Shown: piece after piece, positions 21,216 through 34,460 of the stretch | How positions within the stretch are numbered: the stretch's first letter is position 1 | Layout: each line of letters opens with the position of its first letter | From: Spodoptera frugiperda | Taxonomy: Eukaryota > Arthropoda > Insecta > Lepidoptera > Noctuidae | NCBI RefSeq assembly: GCF_023101765.2 | Contig: NC_064238.1 | Coordinates: forward strand, 6,260,001 to 6,324,000 | DNA length: 64,000 nucleotides | Direction: 5' to 3' | The notes under the pieces: generated by a model | Seen by the model: only the letters and a program-made list of their open reading frames with translations | What the model was told of the DNA's origin: nothing | The model's database searches: none | Translations under genes and position numbers: made by a program

Positions 21216-24200
21216 GTTGTCGCACCGATCTAATGAATTATTTACTTTGTTATCCTAGTTCCTGACTGATGTTTATGTGAGTAGCCTATTTTTTTGCGCG
21301 AAGAAATTTATCAATGATTTGTGGAGAGAGGATTCCGTTTTATATTTTATCTGTGAAAAAGCTTTGTAGCCTTTTAGATAATGCCTGCGGACTTTGTGTA
21401 TTGATTTTTATTCGTGAAAAGAAAGTTTTATCTTACGAAGTAAATGGAATGACTGCCATTTTTAACTATGAATAGAGAGACTTTGTGAAACGAGATAACG
21501 TTTTTGTCACTTGGATACCGACAGGAATATTGTTAAATGTTTAGGTATAAGGAAAATGGGGCGTGTAGGTATAACAAAGATATAAAATCAATTTTAGTTT
21601 GTGAGGCAATTTGTCAAGGCTGTTTAGGGGTAGTTATAATTTTTTGATAAATGCTGCGCCTGAGAGAAGCTGACGTGATGGCTGATACGGCGGGCGCTGC
21701 CTCGCCGTCGCAATACTGTAAATTATAACTTCCCGCGTTCCGTTCTGTTTATCATCTTGCAAATGTATTACGCAGGTCTTCCGTTTGTGTTATATGTAAA
21801 TACGTATCTTGAGCGGAAGAAATGAAAACAAATCTGGCGGATCCCGGTTATTCATTACATAAGATGCGATGTTTCATTATTAATTTATGCCGTACCCTCA
21901 GACGGGGAAGACCGACCCTCTTTGAAGTATACTGTAATATTCTTAGGATTAGTCCTGTTGTATTTTTTCATGATGGGAATATAATTTTCCGTCACATTAG
22001 GGTTATCGAGATGAGAAATGGAAAAAATCATAAATTCTTAAAATATATTTTTGCTTTCTCGAGTGTTACATGTTAGTTAGAGTTTAAGTACCAATAACGA
22101 AATCACTTAGAATTAAATTTGTTCTGATAATTAATTAAATAAACCACATCATTTTAAGAGTTAAAATGCATCTCTGACATACATTTAGATTCATATTCAA
22201 ATAATCAGTTAAATGTTTAGAACGCATTCGTTCTAAACAGTTAACTGATTATTTTTCAAACATAATTACTATTTGATACTGGAGATATTGTTCATCTAAT
22301 AAATGTAAATAAACGGAATAAATAATAAACAAAAGCAATAAACGACAACAACACAACAGCCTTAGTTTATATCTTAAAGAAAATTCGTAATCGGCGGCAA
22401 ATGAAAATTGATCGCCACTAACTAAGATAAGTTTGGAAAGTTATGATGGAAGTGCTTCCGGGCGACGCGACGGTGATCGCGACGAGCAAAAATGTTCCTT
22501 CCACACTGATTCAGCTCCACACTAAGTAATTATTGTTCAAACAAGAAACCTAACGAGTGAACTCATTAATCACGAGCCATTAATGTCATTGCTTTGTTAC
22601 CTAATGGACATTATCCGTAATAAAAGTGGGTGTGTAAAATTACACTTCGACACACATTTACTTTTGTCTGCCCTGATTTGTATCGGAGAAATAAATCGAC
22701 GGCGACGCTCACAATCGATGACACAAATTGTTTCAATGAACGCGTCGCTAATAAGTTTAGAAATAAAAAAAGAAAAAAAAATATTCTCGTGTATATATAT
22801 AATGTATGCAGACTATGTTTACCGAAAATGTGTTTTCGTTACGAAAATGTTATTCATTACTTAGTTATGTTTATATATGTTATGTCGGTAAAATTTTATT
22901 TTATTAAAAAGGTCACTTATACTGAATGGCTATTTTGGAACATAAACGGCGATAGCAAAACTTACAAAATGGTTTTCGGCAGTGTCTTGTGCCGCAACCT
23001 TTATGAATACCATATGAGGAGACCGCTATTTTTACATACAAAAATCGGCACGGAATCAAAGTCCACATGTCCGTTGCGGCCTACCTTAATTTTCCTACAT
23101 GCTCGCGGCCTGAATACCAAAGACATGGAAGGGCATCAGCTCTCGGCCACTACGGGATTTCCATACAAATGATGTAAAAACCTGCATCCAACTAATATCG
23201 TAACTTTGTGTATAATGTTATTCGTGATGATGTTAAAATATTAAATTTAATTTGTAAGAAACGTTTGTGGAAACGCTTTACGGTAACGTTGTTGAGAAGC
23301 CGACAATGCCGGTGTAATTTTGCTTATTTCGGCTTAAATTACTTGATCTTGTTTACGGCCTTTGAAGATTGTACCGAGTTTTGGCAAAGTTTGTGTCTAA
23401 TTTATTGTTTAGCGTCACTTGCTTGTATTTATTTAAAGCAAGTTAATTGTTCATTTTTGAATGCTTATTACTCTAATTAAAATCTAATGATCAGTAACTT
23501 TGCGAAAACAGCAATGTATTAAAATAAACATTCTGTTTGTTGAAATCCACTAAGTGTAAACACGAAGGAATATTAAAAATTCAATAGTAATTAAGTGGAA
23601 GAAACTTAGCTGTAGTATTTAACTGATCACCATATTGTTTGTCATTGTCAATGTTACCCTTCCCGAGCACCTATCGATTCCCTATGTTCGTAGCAACTTA
23701 CATCGAGGGTTAATTCAGTATCGTGAACAAAACTAATGACGCGCGGTTATTCAATCACAGTAAGAATTTAATCTCAACTTAAATGAAGGTGATTCCCTTA
23801 TAACTTTCCAACACAGTCGCTAATAACGAAACTTGTGGTTAATAGCTTCGAGGAGACGAGCGACGAGCGGCGGGGCTTGGCGAAATTTCGAGACAATTCA
23901 ATGGGAAAATCTGCCTTTGTGAAACTTCCATTGTAGATATTATATTCTAACTTCATATTATTATTATTAACAGTTTCTATTTATAAGTAGACATGCGTCT
24001 ATTAAGTACACAATATGAAAATATGGAAAGTCACATTCGAAAGTTATTAAGATTAAATGTTTTTATGAACTGTGATACTTTAAAAACCGCACTATAGAGG
24101 CAACAATGATTTACAAAAGGTACGTAGGTAAACAATAAATATTTAATATGACAGTAACGTTAGTATCGATAGAGCCATGGTGGGTAATAAATGGAACACT

Positions 24201-26330
24201 TACGGATTTATAGATACATATAATGTATACTTTTAGCGAGAGCAGGCTTTCAGCGCAACGCCGCGCGAACATATCGAATGTTTATGACGTCATTAAACAT
24301 ATTTTTACGAGGACACCGCCGTGTTCTATATTATTACGGAGAGGGGAGACGCGTCACACTGGCATTTCATTGGTCAGTAATTCGCGGAAGTGAACCTTCC
24401 CCGGAATTGACAACACTCGTGCAATAAACCATTTATGGAGCGATATTGCAGCGCGCCCGCAGCTCAACGAATCCGACATTAATTTTTTATTAACACTAAT
24501 TTTATTAACACTATAATATTCACTGTTAATTAAAATTCTCATAAACGTGTATGTGATTTAGTTAAGTGGTGTTTTAATTTACTATCTATTATGTCAACAC
24601 AATTAGTTAAAGTACTAGAAAAATTAAATTAAGTCATGCAGCATAATTATTTGGTTTGCCGCTAATTAAACCAGCGATGAGATAAATAGATAAGACTTAT
24701 AAACGAATGTCGCGTATAACTCTAAGGCAACTTGTTTAGAACATGGATAAACAGAAACGACAAAACTGTTTTCGTTTTGTTGTAAATTAAATATAGTAGT
24801 AGTAACTAAGAACTAGGAAGTAATAAAGAAAGCAGGAAAATTACGAGGTCTAAACAAAACTCGCGGGGAAGCTGACAAAATGCCACGTCAATTCACCAAA
24901 TTACGGAGTAATTGAACCGAATTTCAGAGTGAAGCTCATGTAATGAAAGCAGATAAAGGGAAGGGAGGAGCGAGCGAGGGGCTTATTCAATTCGTTCGCA
25001 AGTTCAACCTGACACTGACTTAAGTAGATAGTTAAGATTTAGCCAAGAAAGCACCCGCCGGCACCCACTAATGTGTACTCAGAAAGTAGTCTGGCCTCAA
25101 GAATTGGCCGCTTAAGTACCTACGGAAACTTACCATCCATTAGTTACTTGTGAGAACACATTATAGTTAAACTTTTGTTTCCCTTTACTTACTGCCAACA
25201 AATAACGACAAAAGCAAGGTACTAGCTAGGTCTAACAACAATTCTGTTTAACAATCCAAGTTCCCGTTCCGACTCATGTTATGTTTTGAGAAGAAATAAT
25301 TTAAAATTCTTTGTTTAATGTTGTACGTGTTGACACAGTGGAATGTGAGCGAGCCACTCAATATTGCAATAGCCGATACCGCAACTCCTGTCAACAACCG
25401 AAACGTTTCAGCTAAATAACTCCACGGAGACGCCAAGAGACCGCGCACTTTACTCGATTGGATTTGAGGTGGACTCTCCTTGTGACCTCACTACCACTTG
25501 TGCTCTAACTAACTAATGATTTTTTAAAACATTACTTGGAATATGCTGACATTCAACAGGTGTTTGCAGCTCTTTTAAACGAATGTCGGCACGAATCTTT
25601 ATATATCATGGAGTAAGCATTCGGGAAAATATATTTCTAAAATACATATTCGGAATCCTTTCATTTTTGCCTTTATATTTTGGTGAAATATTTTATTCTA
25701 AGCTGAATAGTGGCATACAATATATTTTATGTTCATTCTTTCTATGAAACTGGTCAAATTTGACAACACTCTAGATTTTGGCTTCGTAAAATATGTTCCT
25801 TTTAAGTTTATTTACAGAATATCTTCTCATATTTTCCCAAGGATAAGAAACCGATCCCATGCATATCTGATTCGATCTTCATTCGTATGTTTGCGTAAAA
25901 TCTTCTATGTAAGGGAATCTACATAATCAGAATCAGCGAGACGCTGTCGAAATACGAAACCATCTGTTGTGCACGCCGCACTAAGATGTTCTTTCCGTGT
26001 GATAAGAAAAATCGTGGTTCAGTCATCGCTGAATGAGCACGTTGTTGGAGTAAACGTATTCAAAAAGCTCATTCATAAGCTCTTTATAAAATATAGTGTA
26101 CATCTCATCGTTTGAAAGGCTTTTTGGCCGTCGAAGATCAACTGAAAACGCTTGCGAGGAAAATCGAAATAGAATTCTTCGCCGCGGTTGTCTAGAGATA
26201 TTAATTTTGAAATATGACGAACGGTATCGCGAGAAACCAATACCCTAACGCAATAAAACGTATGAAGCGAGTATTATTCGCATGATCACATTTCCTAATA
26301 AGTTGGATCCCACAACGTGTTCAATGTGGC
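21216..26330. other. Gene-free DNA
   Basis: No splice-bounded coding segment found. The longest open frame, 22630-23172 (181 codons, starting at GTG), shows no domain, and its composition follows the background. A short hairpin lies at 22197-22256. GC-richer patches at 22440-22500, 23840-23900 and 24240-24470 may be conserved. Confidence 0.45.
22197..22256. repeat. Short imperfect hairpin
   Basis: AAATAATCAGTTAA..TGTTTAGAAC is followed after a few bases by GTTCTAAACA..GTTAACTGATTATTT, giving an inverted repeat with arms of about 26 bp and a small bulge. The length would suit a small MITE remnant or an RNA hairpin. I do not recognise a known microRNA in it. Confidence 0.7.
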
Positions 26331-26337
26331 GAAAACT

Positions 26338-26402
26338 AATACCGGCCATCTCGGCGGCGCGCCGCCCGTCACTCCCGCGTCCGCCCGGCCAAGCATTTAG
26401 AG
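26338..26402. promoter_or_regulatory. Short CpG-rich island
   Basis: A run of CGGCGGCGCGCCGCCCGTC-type sequence in AT-rich surroundings, containing AscI-like GGCGCGCC. No frame with splice signals crosses it. It could be a regulatory element or an untranslated exon. Confidence 0.25.
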
Positions 26403-26918
26403 CCTCCACTCTATTATATTTTGTTTAGTTCCTTACAAAACAGACCGCTACCCCAATATATTGAATTTCGAAAAAGAAAAACCCTTAGTTGACGTGAAAC
26501 TAAATTTCCCTTCCATGATTCGTTGGAATTGTTACAAATGGGTCATATCGATTACGTTGTTGCGTAATATGTATTAAGCTTGCGTTTCATTGCACTTGGT
26601 AATTATACCGTTGGTTTCCGTGAAACAGGCTATAAATAACAATTTACCGACTAGTACACTACAATACAATTACCTTCCACTAAGAACTTTTTTACAATCA
26701 CATACATTACATAGTGGTATTCGCAAGTATAGTTTACAGTATCGTATTTTAAATGAAACGTTTACAATACTGAACTTACTGCAATAGAAATAATTGTTTC
26801 AACATTGTTTGTTATTTTATGTTAAAACTTTTATAGTCCATCTGAATCTCAATAGTTGTAAAATTCTAATATACTTTTTCATTTCAGTAACAAAAATCCA
26901 TTTCGATTAACTTTTTTA

Positions 26919-28205
26919 TAGTCCAGTCAATTTAGGAATTCACCTCGGAATTCGAGATACCCAGCTGTAATTTTGTATATACTTGTATTTTGACCCCTAA
27001 AACGTGTCTCAAAACCTACATATGGTAGGGTGTAAGCAACCCTTAAAATTCAGGGTCAAAGGGCCCAAAAATCGTTTTTTTGCGGTTTTTTCGAAATATC
27101 TCATTTCCTATGGGTTTTTGGTAGTTGTATTCAATAGCAATATTGTAGCATACAAAATTCTCTACAACTTTTGTATAAACTTTTTTTTATACGGTGAACC
27201 GTTTTCGAGATAGAGGGCGGAGAGAGCGCGGTCACTGCAACTCTTCAAAAAAAATTTTTTTCGTCTAACCTGTCCGTTATGGTTGTCTATGGGTAGGACA
27301 TTAAAAAATACGTCATGGTTCCTAAAACCATTTTTCGTCAAAATCAATCGTTTGAAAGATAGACGCTTCCAAAGTGGAAAAATGAGGTCTATCGAATGTG
27401 TCCTGCCCCCTAACTTTTAAAATAAGTTAGTAAGAAAACTAAAAAAATATATGCTGTAGATTTTAATGGAAACTTTCAATGAAAATTGGTTTGAAGGAGA
27501 TATCATAATTAGTTTTTAAGAATTGATTAAAAGAATTGAGAAAGTGAAAAATTAAGTGTGTTTTTATTAAAAATGTATCATTATTCTTATTCTTAAAAAC
27601 TAATTATGATATCTCGTTCAAACCAATTTTCGTTGAAAGTTTCCATTAAAATCTACAGCATATATTTTTTTTAGTTTTCTTACTTACTTATTTTAAAAGT
27701 TAGAGGGCAGGACACATTTTATAGACCTCATTTTTCCACTTTGGAAGCGTCTATCTTTCAAACGATTGATTTTGACGAAAAATGGTTTTAGGAACCATGA
27801 CGTATTTTTTAATGCCCTATCCATAGACAACCATCACGGATAGGTGAGACGAAAAAAAAAATTTTGTGAAGAGATGCAGTGACCGCGCGCTCTCCGCCCT
27901 CTATCTCGAAAACGGTTCACCGTATAAAAAAAGTTTGTACAAAAGTTGTAGAGAATTTTGTATGCTACAATATTGCTATTGAATACAACTACCAAAAACC
28001 CATAGGAAATGAGATATTTCGAAAAAACCGCAAAAAAACGATTTTTGTGCCCTTTGACCCTGAATTTTAAGGGTTGCTTACACCCTACCATATGTAGGTT
28101 TTGAGACAAGTTTTAGGGGGTCAATATACAAGTATATACAAAATTACAGCTGGGTATCTCGCATTCCGAGATTCTTACCTAATTTAACCTTATTTGACTG
28201 GACTA
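26919..28205. mobile_element. 1.29-kb fold-back (long inverted repeat) element
   Basis: Two arms of about 605 and 617 bp (26919-27523 and 27589-28205) are reverse complements with only scattered mismatches and small indels. The spacer is 65 bp, AT-rich. The outer ends read TAGTCCAGTCAA and TTGACTGGACTA, so a TA dinucleotide flanks the inverted GTCCAGTCAA ends, as expected for TA-targeting transposons. The mirrored 69- and 91-codon frames at 27004-27213 (+) and 27834-28109 (-) share their first roughly 50 residues only because the arms are the same sequence. No transposase is visible, so it is non-autonomous. Confidence 0.8.
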
Positions 28206-31200
28206 TTATTGACTGCAGTGAAAGCTAAGAGTTCACAAAATAAAGTGACAAGCAAATTTTGGCGCAATCATTCATGGTGTATATGTGTCGAATTTCGGGT
28301 AGAGGAGCATGTGATTATGTGATTAGTGGAGGGCTTTATATTGTATAGTGCACGTGTCATTCGTCACAGATTGCGAGGCATGAAATGACATGGCATTACT
28401 TTAGTGGTTTGCGGCGAGGCGCGGTCCTGCCAGGGTGCGGTCACTTACGATTACAGCAGCGGTGATAAACCCGGATAGTATTAGTTACTACCTATATTAA
28501 CGCACAATAAACCACGCTATTACCGTTTCAACCTATGAAACTTTTTATTCCAATCATAAAATGTATCAGACCGTTATCGATATTAATCTCGGAAATATCA
28601 TTCAAATACGTTCGGGCATTTGCCGGCCGGAATGCTGGATAGAATTGAAATATCCAGATTACGCAAGTTACCTCTCGGCTTGCTGATAACCTGGGATAGG
28701 GAAGCTTTTGCAATACTCTAAGATATTAAAATCAACTTGTGTATTGCTAAGGAAGTACTGAACTTCTTTTCGAATTAAATTCGTTATAAGACGAATTCGA
28801 AACATCAAAGTTTCGTCAAAAATTGTAACGTATTTATAAGCGACGCCATCAATTATTCAATAAGGAAAAGGAACTTGTTTCGAATCTGAATACTTCACTT
28901 GTTATTTTATTAATAATGCACAGTGGGACACATAAAGTACCTGATGTTCCCAACAGTGAACATAAATGTCCATTTTCGTCCACGCAATGCTCGCATTAAG
29001 GGAGTTTGTCAAACCTAGTCAATAAGTGCAGGAAGACGGTGGGCTGTATCATTAGGGGGCATCAACATTGATTTAGATAGAATACTGTACGTAGCTATAC
29101 AAAGTACAACAGCATGGGTTCACTGCCAGGTGTTACGTTACATCTGTATGTAGTTTCGTTTGTTGTGGTTTTTTTATCAATTCTCTTAATCAATGAGTGA
29201 GGACGATTCATTTTCCCGATTGACATAATATTATCATGGGTCAGGTCTAATTGAAATTCGAGAATTGTCCAAAAGATTTTTCGACTACTTATATTATTTT
29301 ATTGATCTTAATTTAGTCCAGTGTTCACAAATGATAAGTTTGTCATCAAGTAGTTGAATATATTTCAATTAAAGTTTTAGAAAAGTTAAATAATAATAAA
29401 TTAAAAACCTTGACTAAGAAGGCGTGTAAGGAAGTCCCCATCAATATGCTAAACAATTTCCTTATTTTTTCTTATGACCACGTAAAGCAGGGTGGCTCTT
29501 ACTGGCACAATTCAAGCTAATAACAGTTTTTGTGACACTAAACACGAAAAAAGCTTTCCCCGTTTAACGGAGCGTAAATGTGTACTCCATGTTACCGCCA
29601 CCCTTAAGCAGACATTATTAGGGGGGGTGTCGCACGGCGGACGTAAAATTTTGTAGCGATTTTTTTCTCTAATACTGCTAAGCTATAGACTGTAGGTCAC
29701 GTTGACAACATAACTTGTGTCGAGGGCCAAACATTTGGGGGAGAGCTAAAGCCAATTTTTACCAGCCCAATTTTTTGTTTATATATCGCATTTAGGTTTT
29801 GGTATGCACCATGCGTACGTTTTAACAAACTCCCAGAAGATAATCGTTTCAATGCAAATAAGTCGAGTTATTTGACTTTATTCAGGAGGGTTTTGAACAA
29901 AAATCTACAATTATACTTGGTCTTAAATTTTAATTACGTTGTGGGCGAGTATTGATGAGTCACAAACTGAACAAGCGCCGTCAAGCGAAGTATAAAGGCA
30001 CAACACCTAACCCCGTCGGCCAAATTGCTGTTCAGCCAAAACTTGATAGTGTGGCAGAAACCTTAATGAAGGAGTCAAATTCTCATTAAACCGGCTATTA
30101 TAGCTTTGCAAACTTAAAATAGTTTTAGTTCGTGATGCGTGACTCTTTAAAAATTCAGTATAAGTAGCTCGTTCATTGATTTTATGTGTTTCTAAAACTC
30201 GTTCGTTATCACGTAACTTCTTAAAACAAAACTTATTATGTGATTGAAGTTTTATTTTAACCTCAAAAAGTAAAAGTTTTTATCGCAACAATGTAAAACA
30301 TTGACATTGTTTGTTTAAAATTTTACTTTGTTTACAATCGAAGGTCTGCCACAAACAGGTCCCTCAGAAGTGCAGAAGTTTCTTTTTAATCGTAATTAGC
30401 AATATTTTGTAAGGCAGCACAAAGGAGTGTCGCCGCGGGTCGGTCGGCTTTGGGACAAAAGCGGCCGGCGAACTGCGCCCAACGCACTACAAAGGGCTTA
30501 CTTACGGTTTAAATGTCGCCGCCCTGAAATTTGTTTCATTAAGCGAACTGGCCTAAAATTTCTTTTCCTTTTACACCGTACCGAAATTTCGGTAACTGGA
30601 TTTTAACGTCAAATATTTCATAGCTCTCCGTTTACCAAAGATATATTTTTGTATAGAAATAACAAAAGGGTGAAATTGTAAGGTATCGGGTGGAATACGG
30701 TTTTATTTTTTGAAAGACTTCTGTTTGTTCTGCTCACGTTTATTTAAAGTTTGTATATCAGATCAGTTTCACTCAGTTCGAGGCACGTGCGTCGAGATTT
30801 TTGCTTTATTTTTGTTTCTAGTGAAATGAATTTAGTGTCCCAATATACAGTGTAGTGTACAGTATAATATTTTTTTTATATCTATCATTCATTAGCAAAT
30901 ATATGTAGACGTAACAACACTATATAAGCCACGTCACTCTCGTGTGGCAAACAAAATTATACGAGGTTTGTGGGTCATAAAATTGTTGATATATAATATA
31001 AACAAAGGCAGTTACCAGCAACAATGGATACCTGTGCGTAAGGATAAAAGGATAGAGGATTACCGCCATCAAAAGCACACCAAGTGTTCTTCTTGATATA
31101 ACAGCATTAAATAAAAAGCTGTTTTCTGAACAAAGCCGTACGTGCGGCAAATTATTTATGTATTGCCGCGGTCGGTCTAATTACGAGAGGCTTTTGTTCT

Positions 31201-34180
31201 TGTAGCCCTCTCAGCCAGGCCACACTTTACTCCATACAACCTCCCATATAGTAGCCGGCTGAAGGTTGCTTAGATAACAATAATGTAATGAGCTTGCGGT
31301 CCCTTAAGAATCGAACCGCTTCGTTTGTTTTAGTTTTAACCGCTAGCTTCCTCGATTAGGTTTGTTTTTAATGAAATTATTTTCTTTTCATTTTTATGGA
31401 TTCCCATTTTCTTCCTGTGTTTTGAAATAAGCAAGCAATACGTTATGTTGAATAAGGTTTATTAGTTCCTTTATGTGTTTATAATTTATACAAATGCAAA
31501 TATTGATATTATAATAACGAAAATTGAATTCATAAAAATATGTGAGGTAGAGTACACCGTATATTTCCTCAGCCAAATCCATAAAAGAAAGGTGTATTAT
31601 TACGTCAATACATAAACAAATGAGCTATAACAACACAAAACAACCCACTATTCTTCATACTGCACCTGCCGACGTAAAATAATTTCCTTTAATAGCTACC
31701 GTAATTATAAATATGAATTTTCAAGCTATAATTATTAAAAAGATGCCATTACTGCTGGCTGGGGGAGGCCGTTCAACACTGGACGTTTTTGATTGTTATT
31801 ATTATGATTATATATTATAGTAAGTACTATACTAAATTAAGTATAATGAAAAATTAAATGAAAATGAGGTATTGCGTGCGGAACTAAGCAATTAGTATAA
31901 ATCGCGATTATTAATTACTGAATGCTAATTGGAGTTGGTTTTAGCAAAGTCGGACGTGTTGTGTATATTCTGGATACGTGATTAGATTTCAGAATGAAAA
32001 CCTTTGTTAATGGTCCAGCTTTACACCACGATATGAGTTGTTTGAATATAAAAACAAAATATTAATGTGAAAGAGATTTTTTTTAATATAATTTTTATCT
32101 TGATTTCTCACATAACTAACATAGTCATGATATTGACTTCCCAAAAAACATTGATGTCACGAAAACCAATTTCTAAGCTCCTAATTGAAAAATAAAAGAC
32201 TAACAAGACAGTTAAACAGAATTACTCAAATACCAAATTAATAAACGACAATAATGTAAAATAAATCAACATCACTTATACATCGGTTACTCAGCTAGCA
32301 CTGAATATTAATGTCCCAAACCCGCCTTTTAACCGTGACCAATAAGTTGAAGTGAACATACATTGGGCTTAATTCAACTCTTACCTCTCAGCCAAAGGTC
32401 CCCAGAGTCCCAATGCTTACTCCACAAATGCTTATTAACCCTGACCTACTTAAATGAAAAAAATCCTGACAAAGCTGAAAGCTTGACTTATTTCCTCGAT
32501 CGGATATTCGATTTCATTATTTGAATTTGCTTAGGCGCACAATGGGTTAACAAAACGTTGCAAGGATAAAATTATGTACCTATATATAAGTTGGATTTAT
32601 TCGTCTGTTGAGTGGTTTCAATGTGACTTTTAAGCGTAAGTAAGAACTTGAGTTCTATTTTCGGGTTTGACATTTGATTTTGGTAAATCTTTCAGACCAC
32701 AGTATTAAGCTTAAATCTGTGCTTATTGCTTGGCAAAATTCGCGCTTACTGTTAAGAAAGGCGTTACACATATGGGACTGTATTTTTCACATAACGATTA
32801 TTACAAAAACGTACGCAACAAGGTTTTACCAACATAACTCGGAGTTACGATACATAAGCAATATGGCATCTAGTGTGTACTTATAAGAAAAAAATATGTA
32901 ATATCATAAATATTTATGATGCGCTAACATCTTACGCTCCCCCACGGCAGCTCATGAGAGCTGTGCAATCAGTTCAGGGAAGGAACGAAAGAAGGAGCAT
33001 ACGATATTCACGCGTAATAAATATTAGAGGAGAGAGTGGAGTTGCAGTGATTGCGAGAACAGGTGTAGACGGGTCCGAGGTCGAGCATAAACTGGCCCCC
33101 GCTTTTTATTCCGACGACCATTTTGAAAATTTGCCGAGTTCGCACGTTTTTTAGTGTGCGCTCGGGGGCACCGTTTTATTACCGGACCCGGTTCTTGTGC
33201 GGTGTCCACGATATCTTATTTGAAGGATACCACTTGCGAAGGTATGCTTTCGTTATGACAATTGTTTTCTTTGTTATTTTTCGAAGGTATTGTTGTACAA
33301 TTTGGAATCGCAGATGAGGCTACTTTATGGGAGTTTTGATTCTCAAATAGCTAATATAGAATGTACTTCAAAATTATAAACTTGCTAACTCTCTCAGTAG
33401 AACTCACTGCAAATCTCATCTTTAATTCGAATTAAATAGTTCCCTATATTAAGCTTAAAGTTATCTAATCCCAGCTACAGATATAATCCGCTCCCGTCGA
33501 GTAATTTGACTGCAACTTCAAACAGCTGATTCATTACTGGAGATGAATCTGCTTATTTTCAGATTAGGCACCTGGAGCTCACTCTTATTAGTGTTCATTT
33601 AGACTAGATATTGCAAGTCAGACTTAATATTTTGGAGATGTAGATTTTAAGTTGAAAGTTTAAAATTACCTAAGTATGTCTTTAATTAAGTAGAAGAGTA
33701 TAGAGTCATAGTTTATAGAACGCAAAATCATAAACAAAACAGAACAAATCTAATTTTGAAATCTATACTGAAAATAAGAATAAAAAAATCAATGATGTTT
33801 TGCTACCCAGGAATCAAATCCCAGACTAAGTTCACAACAGGGTTCGCTGAACTAAAGACCCCTTAAGCAGGCCATAAATTATTATATTATTTAATGTTTA
33901 TTCCGAGATGCTGACCTCGCATTCATAAGCCATAAGATAAATGTAACCAAAAGGTAACCTTGACCCCATTTGCTTAGGTTTTATTTCGTGCAACAGATTG
34001 AAAACAAAATTTTCCGCAGTCAACAAACGGTTTACGAATGAAATATAAATATGAATTTAATTTATTAATAACAAACTTTTTATACAGGTAGATATTTTAA
34101 AAGTTTATCTGTAAAGCAAATTCAGAATCAGACTGAACTCAGAATAAAAGTGCCTTTCAATTGTTGTAAAATTTTAATAG
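28206..34180. other. Gene-free DNA
   Basis: No gene found. GC-richer patches at 30420-30550, 32930-33220 and 33470-33600 (with CAGCTG and CACCTG E-boxes) could be regulatory. A degraded tRNA-like or SINE-like piece (CTACCCAGGAATCAAATCCC) is at 33803-33822. Confidence 0.4.
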
Positions 34181-34189
34181 AGTACGTTC

Positions 34190-34460
34190 AGGTGAGGTAG
34201 CGTAGAACGTCCGGTGGCTATAGTGGATTTGTCTAGGTCCGCGGCGCACACAGCGAGCGATGAGCGATGGACGAGCGAAGCGTGAGCGATTGTCACACGA
34301 GTGATGCGCGCGAAGAGCTATAGGGGGAGCCACCGGCCGGAGGGCGCGCGCCTCCCGAGCCCCCCGGTATCGATTGCCCCAGTTGAGAGCGGAGCGGAAG
34401 TAATGATAGAGCGGGATGCAACCACTGCCCGATCCGATGCCCAACTCCACCTAGTAACTG
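34190..34460. promoter_or_regulatory. GC- and CpG-rich island, candidate promoter or untranslated exon
   Basis: A strongly GC-rich block with many CpGs, GAGCGATGAGCGATGGACGA-type short repeats (34253-34272) and GGCGCGCGCC, in AT-rich surroundings. A donor-like CAG|GTGAGG on the plus strand sits at its left edge (34189/34190). Open frames exist on both strands, with low-complexity Ala/Arg-rich translations and no known domain. It is more likely a promoter, leader exon or enhancer than coding sequence. Confidence 0.3.

Noticed and set aside
22630..23172. Longest open frame in the window (181 codons, plus strand)
   Set aside because: It starts at GTG, has no recognisable domain, follows background composition and is not bordered by splice sites. 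One frame of this length in 64 kb is plausible by chance.
27004..28109. Two nearly identical frames on opposite strands, suggesting a gene pair
   Set aside because: They are mirror images created by the inverted arms of the fold-back element; the shared residues stop where the arms diverge.
33800..33880. tRNA-like segment with GGAATCAAATCCC
   Set aside because: It resembles a T-arm only; no acceptor stem or anticodon arm can be formed. Probably a SINE remnant.
34190..34200. TGAGGTAG, the let-7 seed-type sequence (also at about 31541)
   Set aside because: The following bases do not match let-7 and there is no hairpin partner.
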